DNA of 64,000 bases from an uncultured Agathobacter sp. (GTDB lineage: Bacteria; Bacillota; Clostridia; Lachnospirales; Lachnospiraceae). The stretch is taken from NCBI GenBank assembly GCA_934365945.1, contig CAKRNE010000001.1:248001-312000 (forward strand), in the 5' to 3' direction. The position numbers were made by a program, and so were the translations under genes. A model generated the notes under the pieces. The model made no database searches, was not told where the DNA came from, and saw nothing but the letters and a program-made list of their open reading frames with translations. The first letter of the stretch is position 1, and every line of letters starts with the position of its first letter. Of the stretch, positions 18,331 to 27,341 are shown piece by piece.

Positions 18331-19485
18331 CCCTACTGCATCCGCATTATATACTGAAAACTGGTCCTTATACAATCCCCTGTTCGTTCTGTTACATTTC
18401 TTTGCATATTCTTTTGTTACTTGTGGTGCATGTGGGGAACACTGGCTTGAATATTCTTCTGTCTGTTTCGCAAGTGTAATTCCATGCATTGCAAGTTTAT
18501 ACTCCAGCATTCCATATATTTTTGCATAAGGCAGTGCATGAAGTTTTTGATTTGTCACTTTTCCCAGATTCTTATTCCTGCGAATATTTGTGATATCTCC
18601 AATAATAACCGTCTGGATATCATTTGCTTTACAATAATTCACTACTGCTCTGGTCACTTTATGAAGATAGTCGTGAATACAGTTTCGCTTTTTCTTATAT
18701 ACCTTAAGCATATGTTTGGATGGTTTCGGATACTTAATCCCTCCTGCTGACTGACAGCTATTCCATTGATGCCCAAGTCTTGCGATTTCTTTATCATATT
18801 TCCGGGAGATTTCCAGATATTTTCTTCCAAGGATAAAACTTGTGCCCGCAAAATCATAACAGGTCATCAGATTGTGGAGACCCAGATCAATCGATAAATA
18901 GTGTCCGTTATCCTGCATTTTTTCCACATCTTTTACGTCATAAATCACGATAACCTGACACACATTTTTCTGATCCGGTGGATATATCTTAATCTGTTTG
19001 ATGACATCCGTGTTCTGGAAAATCTTATTTTCCAGATACAGATAGTTGTCACAAATGTCATATGTATGCTTCAGATACTCCTTTAGCTGCTTCGGAAGTG
19101 ATAATCGTACCCTTTTGCTTCCGGATACATGTACAATTGCTTTCTGCATATAGGTAATTGTCATACCGCTTTGTTTAAATCTTGGCGGCTTTGGATTCTG
19201 GATGCCTTTACTTTTTATCAGTGCGTAAAATGACTTCCATGATTTGTCCACCAGCTTGCACACTTCCTGCGCCGTCTGCGACGGCAGGGATTTGAACCAC
19301 ATATTTCCTTTTAACCGTGCTTTCTGATCATACCAGTCAGGATAATGGACCATTCCAAGTTCCTTGAAATTGCGGCGTTCATAGTTGCACACGTTCCAGA
19401 GTTTAGATGCCGCATAGCACATATGTCCTACGATATTAGACTCTGTTGTATTCAGTTGAATATCTGTCTTATGTGACAGCAGCAT
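18229..19485 (-). CDS. tnpB: RNA-guided endonuclease TnpB family protein
   Basis: 418 residues from the ATG at 19485, chosen because AAGGAGG lies 7 nt ahead; the longer frame from 19524 lacks one. RuvC-I is present (YLSIDLGLHNLMTC) and RuvC-III is present (YNADAVGAYNIMRKY). At RuvC-II the usual glutamate is absent: the strand reads TVIIGDITNIRRNK. A glutamate in MLEYKLAMHGI could substitute, as reported for TnpBs with rearranged active sites. The zinc-finger region is atypical (QCSPHAP and KKCNRT rather than two CxxC). No stop or frameshift. Activity is uncertain. Confidence 0.9.
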   Translation of the reverse strand: MLLSHKTDIQLNTTESNIVGHMCYAASKLWNVCNYERRNFKELGMVHYPDWYDQKARLKGNMWFKSLPSQTAQEVCKLVDKSWKSFYALIKSKGIQNPKPPRFKQSGMTITYMQKAIVHVSGSKRVRLSLPKQLKEYLKHTYDICDNYLYLENKIFQNTDVIKQIKIYPPDQKNVCQVIVIYDVKDVEKMQDNGHYLSIDLGLHNLMTCYDFAGTSFILGRKYLEISRKYDKEIARLGHQWNSCQSAGGIKYPKPSKHMLKVYKKKRNCIHDYLHKVTRAVVNYCKANDIQTVIIGDITNIRRNKNLGKVTNQKLHALPYAKIYGMLEYKLAMHGITLAKQTEEYSSQCSPHAPQVTKEYAKKCNRTNRGLYKDQFSVYNADAVGAYNIMRKYFAGCGKEKKISVTGLSSPLIIKVAV

Positions 19486-19627
19486 GTTCTTTTCCTCCTT
19501 AATAAGATTTACTCTGATGTTCAATATAACGCCGTATGTTCTCTTCGGACACAGAACCTATGTTTTCCTTCATACACATAGTGTACCACATCTCCGAGAA
19601 GGGAACAAGTGTTCTGTTTAAAAATTT

Positions 19628-19652
19628 AAAAAAAGGAGACGTTAAAGTCTCC
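19628..19652 (-). terminator. Terminator in the left end of the TnpB element
   Basis: GGAGACTTTAACGTCTCC followed by TTTTTTT on the minus strand. It lies upstream of tnpB and downstream of metK, so it would both end metK transcripts and shield tnpB from them. A second hairpin, GTAACC/GGTTAC, stands just before it. Confidence 0.85.
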
Positions 19653-19701
19653 AATGTAACCTGTGGTTACGTGCTTTCATCTGCGGCAATTGAATTACCG
19701 A

Positions 19702-19736
19702 GGCTTCGCGCTTTTTATCCTAAAAAGCGCGAAGCC
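19702..19736 (-). terminator. Hairpin after metK
   Basis: GGCTTCGCGCTTTTT pairs with AAAAAGCGCGAAGCC, 15 bp stem. It starts 12 bp past the metK stop. No T-run follows because the TnpB element begins there; the insertion may have removed it. Confidence 0.6.
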
Positions 19737-19747
19737 CCACATATTGT

Positions 19748-20929
19748 TTAGAGATATTTCTTGAGATTCTCAACCTTATCAAGTGCCTCCCAAGGCAGCT
19801 TGATATCTGTACGTCCGAAATGTCCGTATGCTGCTGTCTGGCGGTAGATAGGTCTTCTGAGGTCAAGCATCTTGATGATTCCTGCCGGACGAAGGTCGAA
19901 ATTCTCTCTTACGATTTCAACGATCCTGTCATCTGCAAGCTTTCCTGTGCCGAATGTATCCACCATGATAGATGTTGGCTGTGCAACACCGATAGCATAT
20001 GAAAGCTGAATCTCACACTTGTCAGCAAATCCTGCTGCCACAAGGTTCTTTGCTACGTAACGTGCTGCATAGGCGGCTGAACGGTCTACCTTTGTGCAGT
20101 CCTTTCCAGAGAAAGCTCCGCCGCCGTGACGTGCATATCCGCCGTAGGTGTCTACGATAATCTTACGACCTGTGAGACCTGCATCTCCGTGTGGTCCACC
20201 TATTACGAAACGTCCTGTAGGATTGATGAAGAACTTTGTCTCAGCATCAATCATATCCTTTGGAAGGATTGGGTCAAATACATATTTCTTGATGTCCTCA
20301 TGAATCTGCTCCTGGGTAACATCCTCGTCGTGCTGTGTTGAAAGTACAACTGCCTCGAGTCTTACCGGCTTTCCGGCCTCATCATACTCTACTGAAACCT
20401 GTGTCTTTCCGTCCGGACGAAGATATGTAAGTGTGCCGTCCTTTCTTACCTTTGTGAGCTGGAATGCAAGCTTATGAGCGAGCGCGATTGGGTATGGCAT
20501 ATACTCCTCAGTCTCGTTTGTAGCATATCCAAACATCATTCCCTGATCTCCGGCTCCGGTGTCAAGGTCATCTGTAAGGTCGCCTGATTTTGCCTCGAGC
20601 GCCTTGTCTACTCCCATGGCGATATCAGCAGACTGCTTGTCGATTGAAACCATTACTGCACATGAGTTTCCGTCGAGACCCTTCTTTCCGTCATCATATC
20701 CGATCTCAAGTGCTGTTTTTCTGACGATTGCAGGAATATCAAGCTGTGCCTTTGTGGTAATCTCTCCTGTTACAAGGATGAAGCCTGTACAGCTTGCTGT
20801 CTCACATGCGACACGGCTCATCGGGTCCTGCTGTATGCAGGCATCAAGGATGGCATCTGATACTGCATCGCAGAGCTTATCCGGATGTCCCTCAGTTACT
20901 GATTCTGATGTAAATAATAATTTCTCCAT
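19748..20929 (-). CDS. metK: S-adenosylmethionine synthetase
   Basis: Makes SAM from methionine and ATP. 393 residues, normal length. Family blocks are clear: [20 protein letters not shown] at the start, [15 protein letters not shown] in the middle, the glycine-rich loop [19 protein letters not shown], and [11 protein letters not shown] near the end. The gene is preceded by a SAM-I riboswitch and a terminator (20976-21130), so product SAM shuts off transcription. Transcribed alone; the TnpB element follows. Confidence 0.98.
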   Translation of the reverse strand: MEKLLFTSESVTEGHPDKLCDAVSDAILDACIQQDPMSRVACETASCTGFILVTGEITTKAQLDIPAIVRKTALEIGYDDGKKGLDGNSCAVMVSIDKQSADIAMGVDKALEAKSGDLTDDLDTGAGDQGMMFGYATNETEEYMPYPIALAHKLAFQLTKVRKDGTLTYLRPDGKTQVSVEYDEAGKPVRLEAVVLSTQHDEDVTQEQIHEDIKKYVFDPILPKDMIDAETKFFINPTGRFVIGGPHGDAGLTGRKIIVDTYGGYARHGGGAFSGKDCTKVDRSAAYAARYVAKNLVAAGFADKCEIQLSYAIGVAQPTSIMVDTFGTGKLADDRIVEIVRENFDLRPAGIIKMLDLRRPIYRQTAAYGHFGRTDIKLPWEALDKVENLKKYL

Positions 20930-20975
20930 TAGTTATCTGTTACTCCTTTCATACTGTGTGACCAATTTTTCCAAT

Positions 20976-21003
20976 AAAAAAACCACTTACTGCAAATAAG
21001 TGG
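20976..21003 (-). terminator. Riboswitch-controlled terminator of metK
   Basis: CCACTTA/TAAGTGG stem followed by seven Ts on the minus strand, 47 nt ahead of the metK start. It is the expression platform of the SAM-I riboswitch. Confidence 0.85.
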
Positions 21004-21027
21004 ATTAAAATTAAGATAATAAAAATC

Positions 21028-21130
21028 CTCTTATTGTTCGATTACTCGCTCAGGTTGGCACCTTCCTGTTCTCTAACGGGGTTGCCGTGACTTCTTAGAT
21101 CCTTTGTATCTCCATCACTCTGAATAAGAG
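21028..21130 (-). promoter_or_regulatory. SAM-I riboswitch
   Basis: On the minus strand the P1 stem CTCTTATTC pairs with AATAAGAG at the far end. The core motifs AGAGTGATGGAGATAC, CACGGCAACCCC, GAAGGTGCCAACCTG and GAGCGAGTAATCGAAC follow the SAM-I (S-box) order. It is followed by a terminator hairpin and metK. SAM binding should favour termination. Confidence 0.95.
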
Positions 21131-21167
21131 AAGTTACAATATAGAATTTTTCAAATCTCTGTGAGCT

Positions 21168-21196
21168 ATATTACTACCACGTGATATATATGTCAA
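21168..21196 (-). promoter_or_regulatory. Promoter of metK
   Basis: TTGACA (21191-21196), 17 nt, TAATAT (21168-21173) on the minus strand. It starts transcription just before the riboswitch. Confidence 0.75.
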
Positions 21197-21395
21197 GTAC
21201 CATTTTCGATACATCAGCTTTGAAAGGTAAATTTAGTTTATAGCCTGCCAATTTTGGAAATACACATGTTTACACATTTATTATAATTTCAGGGAAGTTA
21301 TCAACATTGAATGATTACACTTATCCCTCTATCCAAAAATGTGCATAAACTGTATTTTCCTCTTTGCAGGCATCACCTTCTTTGCTAAAACTAAA

Positions 21396-21566
21396 TCAGT
21401 TTAGAACTGCGCTATGCAGCTCCACTTTTTTCATAAGAACTGTGTCTTCATTCAGCACATCTGCAAAATACTTTTGCCCTTCAAACCAGACACCTGTCAG
21501 CCCCTTTTCATCAGCAACAAGCAAAAGCCTTCCCAATGACGAATTATAATAGGTTGTATAATACAT
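21396..21566 (-). pseudogene. ogt: 5' fragment of a methylated-DNA-protein-cysteine methyltransferase gene
   Basis: 56 codons from an ATG 6 bp after the lipoprotein stop. They read MYYTTYYNSSLGRLLLVADE followed by KGLTGVWFEGQKYFADVLNE, the typical N-terminal domain of Ogt-type alkyltransferases. The frame stops after SAVLN. The catalytic domain with the PCHR cysteine motif is missing, and nothing like it follows up to the metK promoter. No good ribosome-binding site is visible. I read it as a remnant at the edge of the cassette on its right. Confidence 0.75.
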
Positions 21567-21572
21567 CGCACT

Positions 21573-22697
21573 CTATTTCCAATGAATCACTGCTTCCACC
21601 GAATCCGTATACTGATCATCGGTGATGGACTTGTAACGAGTTCCATCGTACCAGTCGGTGAAGCCGTTGTCAATTTTGTAAATATTTCCGGTCTCAGTGT
21701 CCACGATACGCTCGTAACCCAAGGTGGCATCACTCTGCTTCTGGCTCATAATATCCTGGCTCCGATTCCGGTTTTCCCAGGAAGACATGATGCTGTCGGA
21801 CATCTCACTGGCAGACTGACTGAGAGACTGGGAGGTGGATGCCGCCTGATTGCTCTGGGACATGGCAAAGTTCTGAAATTCCGGCGTATAATCAAGACTG
21901 CTTAAAACCTTATTCAAAGTAGGCTGCCAGTCTTGAAAAGTTCCCTTTTCTGCACTGAGGACTGTCAGATTATAGACGGAATAATATCCAAATCCCGTAC
22001 CCATAGCAAAGGGCACCACATCCGCTGTGAACATTCCTTCTCCCGCCATTCCATCCTGCGTAAAATCAGCCCGAAGAATGGATGGAGAAATAGCAACGCT
22101 GCTCATTCCCTGAGCACTTTCAAAGCTTTCTGTCACAGAAAAATCTGCAATGTACGGTGTCTGAATATCCGCATAATCAGCAGTTGCATTCATTGCGTCT
22201 GCAAACTGTGGGAATATTTCAAAGACTCCCTGTGTCGATACATTCGTAAGAATGGGATATTTTCCAAACAAATCACTGGAAAGCGCCATCATCGCCCGGG
22301 AATTCTCATCCAGAAACATTGGCTCCATTTTCAGCATAAAGAAAATCTGATTCACCGGATTTTCTGGATCAAAAACGTGAATCGCATGAAACATACCGGT
22401 GTACATGGCAGAAGATTTCACGCTCCAGCCTTCCGGAATATTCATACTGAATTCCGTGCAGCTATAAGGCACCAGCTCCTGAGCAGACGCCAACGGAACG
22501 ACTGTCCAGTTGTCCTCTATCGATGTTGCCGTGTCTGCAACGGCAGTCGTTGTAGTGTCTGCAGCGGCAGTCGTTGTATCATCCGCTGCGTCACCCATTT
22601 CCACATTTGATACTGTATCTGCTGCTCCGCCACAGCCGGTCAGTAAAAGCGCCGCAAGCAGCAATACTCCTGTCTTTTTTCCATCTCGTAATCTCAT
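21573..22697 (-). CDS. Predicted lipoprotein with a C-terminal module shared with the zinc-ribbon gene
   Basis: 374 residues. Lipoprotein signal with lipobox LLLTGC, then a Thr/Ala/Asp-rich linker with TTTAAADTTTT-type repeats. The middle part contains FSMNIPEGWSVKSS, a PsbP- or DUF-like opening seen in small bacterial lipoproteins. After a Ser/Gln-rich linker, the last 50 residues (LGYERIVDTETGNIYKIDNG, then FTDWYDGTRYKSITDDQY) resemble the end of the zinc-ribbon protein at 25402-26649. It is last in a three-gene operon, overlapping the gene before by 4 bp. No enzyme motif seen. It probably works at the cell surface with its neighbours. Confidence 0.75.
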   Translation of the reverse strand: MRLRDGKKTGVLLLAALLLTGCGGAADTVSNVEMGDAADDTTTAAADTTTTAVADTATSIEDNWTVVPLASAQELVPYSCTEFSMNIPEGWSVKSSAMYTGMFHAIHVFDPENPVNQIFFMLKMEPMFLDENSRAMMALSSDLFGKYPILTNVSTQGVFEIFPQFADAMNATADYADIQTPYIADFSVTESFESAQGMSSVAISPSILRADFTQDGMAGEGMFTADVVPFAMGTGFGYYSVYNLTVLSAEKGTFQDWQPTLNKVLSSLDYTPEFQNFAMSQSNQAASTSQSLSQSASEMSDSIMSSWENRNRSQDIMSQKQSDATLGYERIVDTETGNIYKIDNGFTDWYDGTRYKSITDDQYTDSVEAVIHWK

Positions 22698-23758
22698 CGC
22701 AGTCCCTCCTCCATAAGATCATCACATATCACATTCTGAATATTCTTCCAACCCTCTGTCTCATAACAAGTGTTATTTCTCAACAGATCTCCGGCTTCAA
22801 AATCCAACGTCCACGTATTTCCATCTGCCATCTGGAAGGCAAGTGTCTCCCCGGCGTCCATGGTGCGAAGCTCTGTCTCCTCCCCGATGACAAGCTGCTT
22901 CAGAGCCTTCATACAGGCATCGATGGTAGCTGCATCGGTAATGTGCCATTCATTATGAGCCTCACCCTCCTCGCTGTAGGTAAGTGCTATGGGAGTTTTC
23001 ACATATTCTGCGATCTCCCCCAGTGACATGGCCGGAAACTCCACCGTATTTCCCATTACATCGTCCTTTCCCTTTCCATATCCGTCCACCGTATACCAGG
23101 CAGAAGTGCCGGTATGGCTGGTCTCCTCATCGTTCTCCACAATTTCATAAAGGTGAATGGTTGTCGTGCCGTCGTCATTCTTCACACATTCCACCTCCGG
23201 TGCCAGAAAATTATTTTCCTTCAAATAATAAGCACGGGCCATAGCCGCCAGTTCAACACTCTGATAGGGTGCCAGAATGTCCCGCTTTTCCATTGTTGCA
23301 GAAGAATCCGGCATCCAGTCGGAAGCAAGCAGGGTATAGGTTCCTGTCTGAATGTTGTCAAAATCACCTCCGGCCATCAAATCGGTGTTTCGTTCTACCG
23401 TCATAACCACCTTTTCCGGATAAAAAACGAAGTCAAATTTCGTAAAGGACGGTGTCAGATCTTCTCCCTGTTCCTGTATCACACGGATAACTTTCTCGGA
23501 AGCTCCTTCCTCTTCTGAAAGCTCCAGATCGTAAATCACTTCCTCATATTTTTCAGAACCCGACTGAAAATAGCAATGAAGCCGAATATCATTCCTAGTT
23601 TCCAGAATGTATTTTTTCTGTCCGTTCTCTTCGGTGTAAGCAAAGCCGTTATAGGCTTCCAGCTGGGGAGCTTCCTTTTTCACGGCGGTTCCGCAACTGC
23701 AAAGCAGTCCTGCTGCCAGCAAAACGAAAAGCATTCTGTAATGGTGTTTCTTTTTCAT
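22694..23758 (-). CDS. Predicted lipoprotein, middle gene of the cassette operon
   Basis: 354 residues. Signal peptide ends in the lipobox GLLCSC. The mature protein is acidic and soluble, with an FAYTEENGQKKYILETRNDI start; no known family recognised. A C-terminal stretch (TPIALTYSEEGEAHNEWHIT, then ATIDACMKALKQLVIG) looks like a compact folded unit. ATGA overlaps with both the regulator gene upstream and the lipoprotein gene downstream point to coupled translation. Confidence 0.75.
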   Translation of the reverse strand: MKKKHHYRMLFVLLAAGLLCSCGTAVKKEAPQLEAYNGFAYTEENGQKKYILETRNDIRLHCYFQSGSEKYEEVIYDLELSEEEGASEKVIRVIQEQGEDLTPSFTKFDFVFYPEKVVMTVERNTDLMAGGDFDNIQTGTYTLLASDWMPDSSATMEKRDILAPYQSVELAAMARAYYLKENNFLAPEVECVKNDDGTTTIHLYEIVENDEETSHTGTSAWYTVDGYGKGKDDVMGNTVEFPAMSLGEIAEYVKTPIALTYSEEGEAHNEWHITDAATIDACMKALKQLVIGEETELRTMDAGETLAFQMADGNTWTLDFEAGDLLRNNTCYETEGWKNIQNVICDDLMEEGLR

Positions 23759-25152
23759 CCTCCATTCCTCCTGTGATATCGATAGTAAAACTGAACCAGT
23801 CCGATTCTGGACTTTGTTCCGGTTTTCTCATTAAGGCTGGCAATATGCCGATACAGTGCTGCTCTGGAAATCATCAGTGTCTTCGCAATGTCCTGAACGT
23901 TTTCATCAGATACCAGCAGCACCTCCAGCACCTCTTTTTCCCGCTCTGTCAGAGAAAACGACACAGCAAACATTTCCAGACTTTCTTCCTCTCCAGGCTT
24001 TGTCCCGCTGCTCTCCGGTTCTTTCTTTTCCTGCATGTACAGAGCATTACTGTAAATGAAAAATGCAATGCTGATCAAAACAAATAGCACCAGCAGTATA
24101 CCATCCCGCAGCATCTGGTTTTCTGACCGTATGAGCCGAAGTGACAGTGATCCTGTAGCAAAAGCGCAGATGTTGTTCACAGCCCTTCCAAGACCTGCCC
24201 AGAGCTTCGGACACTTCATCCGGGTTGAAAGCCGCATAAAGCTTACCGTAAAAAATACAACAAAGAACCCGGCCGACAAATAAAACACTATCAGTCCTGC
24301 AAAAAAAGGACCGCCATTTTCCAGTACCACAATACAGAGCGCCGACAAAACCGTCACACAATACATCAGTATATTTCCATACCGGCGTTTCCGGCCGTCA
24401 AAGAAAACACCCGCCAGAAGACCGCTTCCTGCAAGCAGCAGTCTTGGCCATTGTCCCACATCTGCACTGCCAGATACGTGTCCCAGCGTCACTGCTGCAT
24501 CCAGAGTAGAAAAAATACAGGTGATCAATATCACAAGAAGAATCAGCCAGAAACCCGCATGCCCGGAGCTTTCCGATGTGCTTTCCAATGCACTTTCTGC
24601 TTCTGACATTCCATTCTCCGCGTTTAACAGCAATACAGAAAACACCGCTGCTGAAACAGCCAGAACCACAGACTCTGCCGTATCATTTTTTATGAGATTA
24701 TTATTAAGAAACTGAAGAAGGATTCCTGCCGCATAAGATATGCCGACAGCCTTCGCCAGATGCTCAGGCTCTGCCTCCCTGGGCAGATAATAATGTACCG
24801 CGCTGCCTGCCATACCCATCAGAACAAAACAGATACAGCCTGCCAACAGAATCGTACCATAGGAGTTATGCTGCCAGATTACAAAAATACAAATCACCCC
24901 TGCCAGTGCTCCTGCAACCACAACGTTCTGCCAAAATTTTTCTTTTATACAGGAAACAGCCACCGGGTAAAGCAGAAATCCCAGCACGCTGGCTCCCAGC
25001 ACATAGCCCTGGGCCGTCACCACCTGTTCCGGTCCGGTAACCATTGCCATCATATTATCAAACTGATATTCGATCCCCAGAAAAATAAAATTGAAAAAAG
25101 CAAGGGCCATCATCAGCGTCAGCACCCTTCCATTTGATCTGCACCATTTCAT
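23755..25152 (-). CDS. Membrane-bound LuxR-type transcriptional regulator
   Basis: 465 residues. The first 380 residues hold about 12 hydrophobic segments, like a transporter-shaped sensor. The C-terminal 70 residues are a LuxR helix-turn-helix (FSLTEREKEVLEVLLVSDEN, then VQDIAKTLMISRAALYRHIA). Regulators with this layout occur in gut Actinobacteria and Firmicutes and usually sit next to the genes they control. It heads the minus-strand operon and faces the zinc-ribbon gene across a 250-bp gap that should hold the promoters. The ligand is unknown. Confidence 0.88.
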   Translation of the reverse strand: MKWCRSNGRVLTLMMALAFFNFIFLGIEYQFDNMMAMVTGPEQVVTAQGYVLGASVLGFLLYPVAVSCIKEKFWQNVVVAGALAGVICIFVIWQHNSYGTILLAGCICFVLMGMAGSAVHYYLPREAEPEHLAKAVGISYAAGILLQFLNNNLIKNDTAESVVLAVSAAVFSVLLLNAENGMSEAESALESTSESSGHAGFWLILLVILITCIFSTLDAAVTLGHVSGSADVGQWPRLLLAGSGLLAGVFFDGRKRRYGNILMYCVTVLSALCIVVLENGGPFFAGLIVFYLSAGFFVVFFTVSFMRLSTRMKCPKLWAGLGRAVNNICAFATGSLSLRLIRSENQMLRDGILLVLFVLISIAFFIYSNALYMQEKKEPESSGTKPGEEESLEMFAVSFSLTEREKEVLEVLLVSDENVQDIAKTLMISRAALYRHIASLNEKTGTKSRIGLVQFYYRYHRRNGG

Positions 25153-25401
25153 CTATCTTCACTCCGTTTATCTTTTGAATTACCATCTTTCTGATAATTT
25201 TATTATATACAAAAGTCTCATGCAGACAAGGTGACATTCGTCTCAATCTTTTTCCTTGCTTCTTTTTTCTGCTTTTTCAATTTTTTATTTTCAGGTCAGG
25301 AATGAAACATTTGTCAACTGCAAGACCTTCTTCACTTATGTTAGACTACGGACAAAAGTATCACACCCAGTCATAATCACCACAGAAAGGAGCATCATTC
25401 T

Positions 25402-26649
25402 ATGAAATATCATGAAGTAAAATGCAGAAACTGCGGAAGTCCAATTCATGTTGCAGAAGGCGCCGAACGAATCCGCTGCCCCTATTGCGGCACCGAATAC
25501 ATTCTGAATTCTCACAACCGGCAGGAAAATTCCGTCCATGTCATCAACTATGGCGGACGAGGTGCGCTTTTTCAGTCCTACCTTCCTTCCGGGTGGGATT
25601 ACCGCATCTTTGATGACAATGATTCTATCTCCACACTGGCCACCGTCTGCAAGGGGCTACAGCTTTTTCCACAGGATATGTCTGCCCAGCTTCTGTTCTA
25701 CCCTTTCGCCTTCTACAAAGATTCCGCGCCGAAAGCCTCTATTTTTTCCTCTATGGGAATTCCTGGACTTTCCTCAGTAGGCGAATATCAACTGGATCCG
25801 ATGTCCATGGTCTGCAACTGCCGATGGCTCGAACTTCCCCAGTATGCCCAACGGCGAATTGTAGGTATCACCTCCCGGATTCTTCCGGATTCCCTCTCTG
25901 AACCGGAGCTCTATCCGCTTCCCGCAGAAACCCTTCAGACAAAGGCTCTTCGGTTTCAGCAGACGGCATCTCAGAAACTTCAGAAACAGGCCAACGTATT
26001 TCCCGGCAAGTTCTCTTTTCGCGTCTCAGCAGGCGGGCAGCTTTATGAGGGCTTTTTTGCCACGATACTTGCACGGGTTCCCAAAAATTCTTCTGCGTCT
26101 TCCACAGACCGGATTACGGATTTTCTGAAAAAAGGAACCGCCTTTATGGGTGCCATGTACGGCATTGGCGGTCTGGATGCATCCAACTGGGGCCGGGCCT
26201 TCGACGCTCTGATTCTCTGTCATTCCTCCGGCTCTGCCGCTTCCTCCTGTGAAGCTGTCTTTGACCGTTTCCTGGAGGAGCTGAAGTACGGCCCTCTCTA
26301 CTTTGCCCTTCAGGATGAGGAACTCCAGCGCGCCCGGCAGATACAGCTTCAGGGAGCCATGATCAGACAGCAGAATGCGATCCATGCTTCCCAAAACCTT
26401 TCCCACACACTTTCCCAGACCTCGGATATCGTAAACCAGGCCTGCCAGGATCACAGCCGTCAGATGGATCACATCTATGACCACTCTACCGACGGTATCC
26501 GTGGCGTAGAGCATTATCGTGATTCCTATGGAAATGCCTATCAGGCAGACGTGAAATATGATCATATCTATAAAAATGGAAATACCTTTGTAGCCAGCGC
26601 GGACGGCAGTCTGCAGCTTGGTCCGGACTGGGAAGAATTAAAGAAATAA
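25402..26649 (+). CDS. Zinc-ribbon protein of unknown function
   Basis: 415 residues. Begins with a zinc ribbon, CRNCGSPIHV and CPYCGTEY (two CxxC pairs in residues 9-31). No signal peptide, so it is probably cytoplasmic. The middle holds about 250 residues of mixed fold including FSFRVSAGGQLYEGFFATIL. The end (GVEHYRDSYGNAYQADVKYD, then HIYKNGNTFVASADG) resembles the end of the lipoprotein at 21573-22697. The ATG has AAAGGAGC ahead. It is divergent from the LuxR-type regulator, a likely target of it. Confidence 0.75.
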   Translation: MKYHEVKCRNCGSPIHVAEGAERIRCPYCGTEYILNSHNRQENSVHVINYGGRGALFQSYLPSGWDYRIFDDNDSISTLATVCKGLQLFPQDMSAQLLFYPFAFYKDSAPKASIFSSMGIPGLSSVGEYQLDPMSMVCNCRWLELPQYAQRRIVGITSRILPDSLSEPELYPLPAETLQTKALRFQQTASQKLQKQANVFPGKFSFRVSAGGQLYEGFFATILARVPKNSSASSTDRITDFLKKGTAFMGAMYGIGGLDASNWGRAFDALILCHSSGSAASSCEAVFDRFLEELKYGPLYFALQDEELQRARQIQLQGAMIRQQNAIHASQNLSHTLSQTSDIVNQACQDHSRQMDHIYDHSTDGIRGVEHYRDSYGNAYQADVKYDHIYKNGNTFVASADGSLQLGPDWEELKK

Positions 26650-26678
26650 AAACCAGACATAGAGATTGGAGAATTCAT

Positions 26679-27167
26679 ATGAAAAAAGTTTACACGAAAT
26701 ATGATTACATCGATATATACTCGAAATTAGGGGTAATGACCAGTACTTTTGCCGCCGTCAGCATATCACTTGCACTTTTCCTTGGATTTGTGATTACATT
26801 AGCCAGCCATGCTCATCCCGATCTGTCAAGTCGAATCTGTCTTCTTCTGTTTGTTCTGAACCTGCCTGTCGTGCTTCGCAGTGTAAAGCGCTATAAGGCA
26901 ATTCAGAACAAACTTCAGAGAAAACAGCCAGATGATGCAGAAGAAAATGTTACCTCTCAGATCATTCTTCCAACCAGAAAACAGTTATGGGGAGGGATTA
27001 TCCTGCTCGCTGTCCTTGCTTTTGCAATACTATTTTTGAGTATTCTGATGCTCTGGCTTATGATTTCATACTATGAAAACATTTTCTTGATTTTGTTTAT
27101 CTTTTTAGTTTCCTTATCTCTTCCGGTATTGGCCGTAATGGTTACATACATCCGGTTACTGCTGTGA
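26679..27167 (+). CDS. Small membrane protein with four helices
   Basis: 162 residues. Hydrophobic segments at about 18-43, 50-66, 105-130 and 134-160, with a charged loop (KRYKAIQNKLQRKQPDDAEE) between the second and third. It follows the zinc-ribbon gene by 29 bp with GGAGA ahead, so the two are likely co-transcribed. No family recognised. It may anchor the zinc-ribbon protein or serve the cassette in the membrane. Confidence 0.7.
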   Translation: MKKVYTKYDYIDIYSKLGVMTSTFAAVSISLALFLGFVITLASHAHPDLSSRICLLLFVLNLPVVLRSVKRYKAIQNKLQRKQPDDAEENVTSQIILPTRKQLWGGIILLAVLAFAILFLSILMLWLMISYYENIFLILFIFLVSLSLPVLAVMVTYIRLLL

Positions 27168-27341
27168 TCTTTATGCTTTCGGCTTCAACATGACAACTGT
27201 AACAGACAATCTTATCAACAACTCATTTTTATGCGATTATTCTTTCTTCCTTTATTGACTTTCATAATTCTGGCAATTATACTTAAATTTATATTTATAG
27301 TACTAAACACACAATATCAAAATAAATTTTTGGAGTAACTC

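Larger units (their letters stand above)
18137..19700 (-). mobile_element. IS200/IS605-group element with lone tnpB
   Basis: Bounded by two copies of a 17-bp near-palindrome, 18137-18153 (CGGTAATTGAATTACCG) and 19684-19700 (one difference), in the same orientation. It contains only tnpB, without a Y1 transposase, so it is an IS1341-like element needing TnpA in trans. It lies between the response regulator promoter and metK. Exact ends are inferred from the repeats; they might be subterminal. Confidence 0.7.

Noticed and set aside
19741..21395. A second riboswitch or small RNA upstream of the metK promoter
   Set aside because: Only AT-rich sequence and short imperfect palindromes are visible beyond the SAM-I element.
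21933..22610. 225-codon plus-strand frame opposite the lipoprotein gene
   Set aside because: Complete overlap with a well-supported lipoprotein gene on the other strand; Cys/His/Arg-rich shadow composition.
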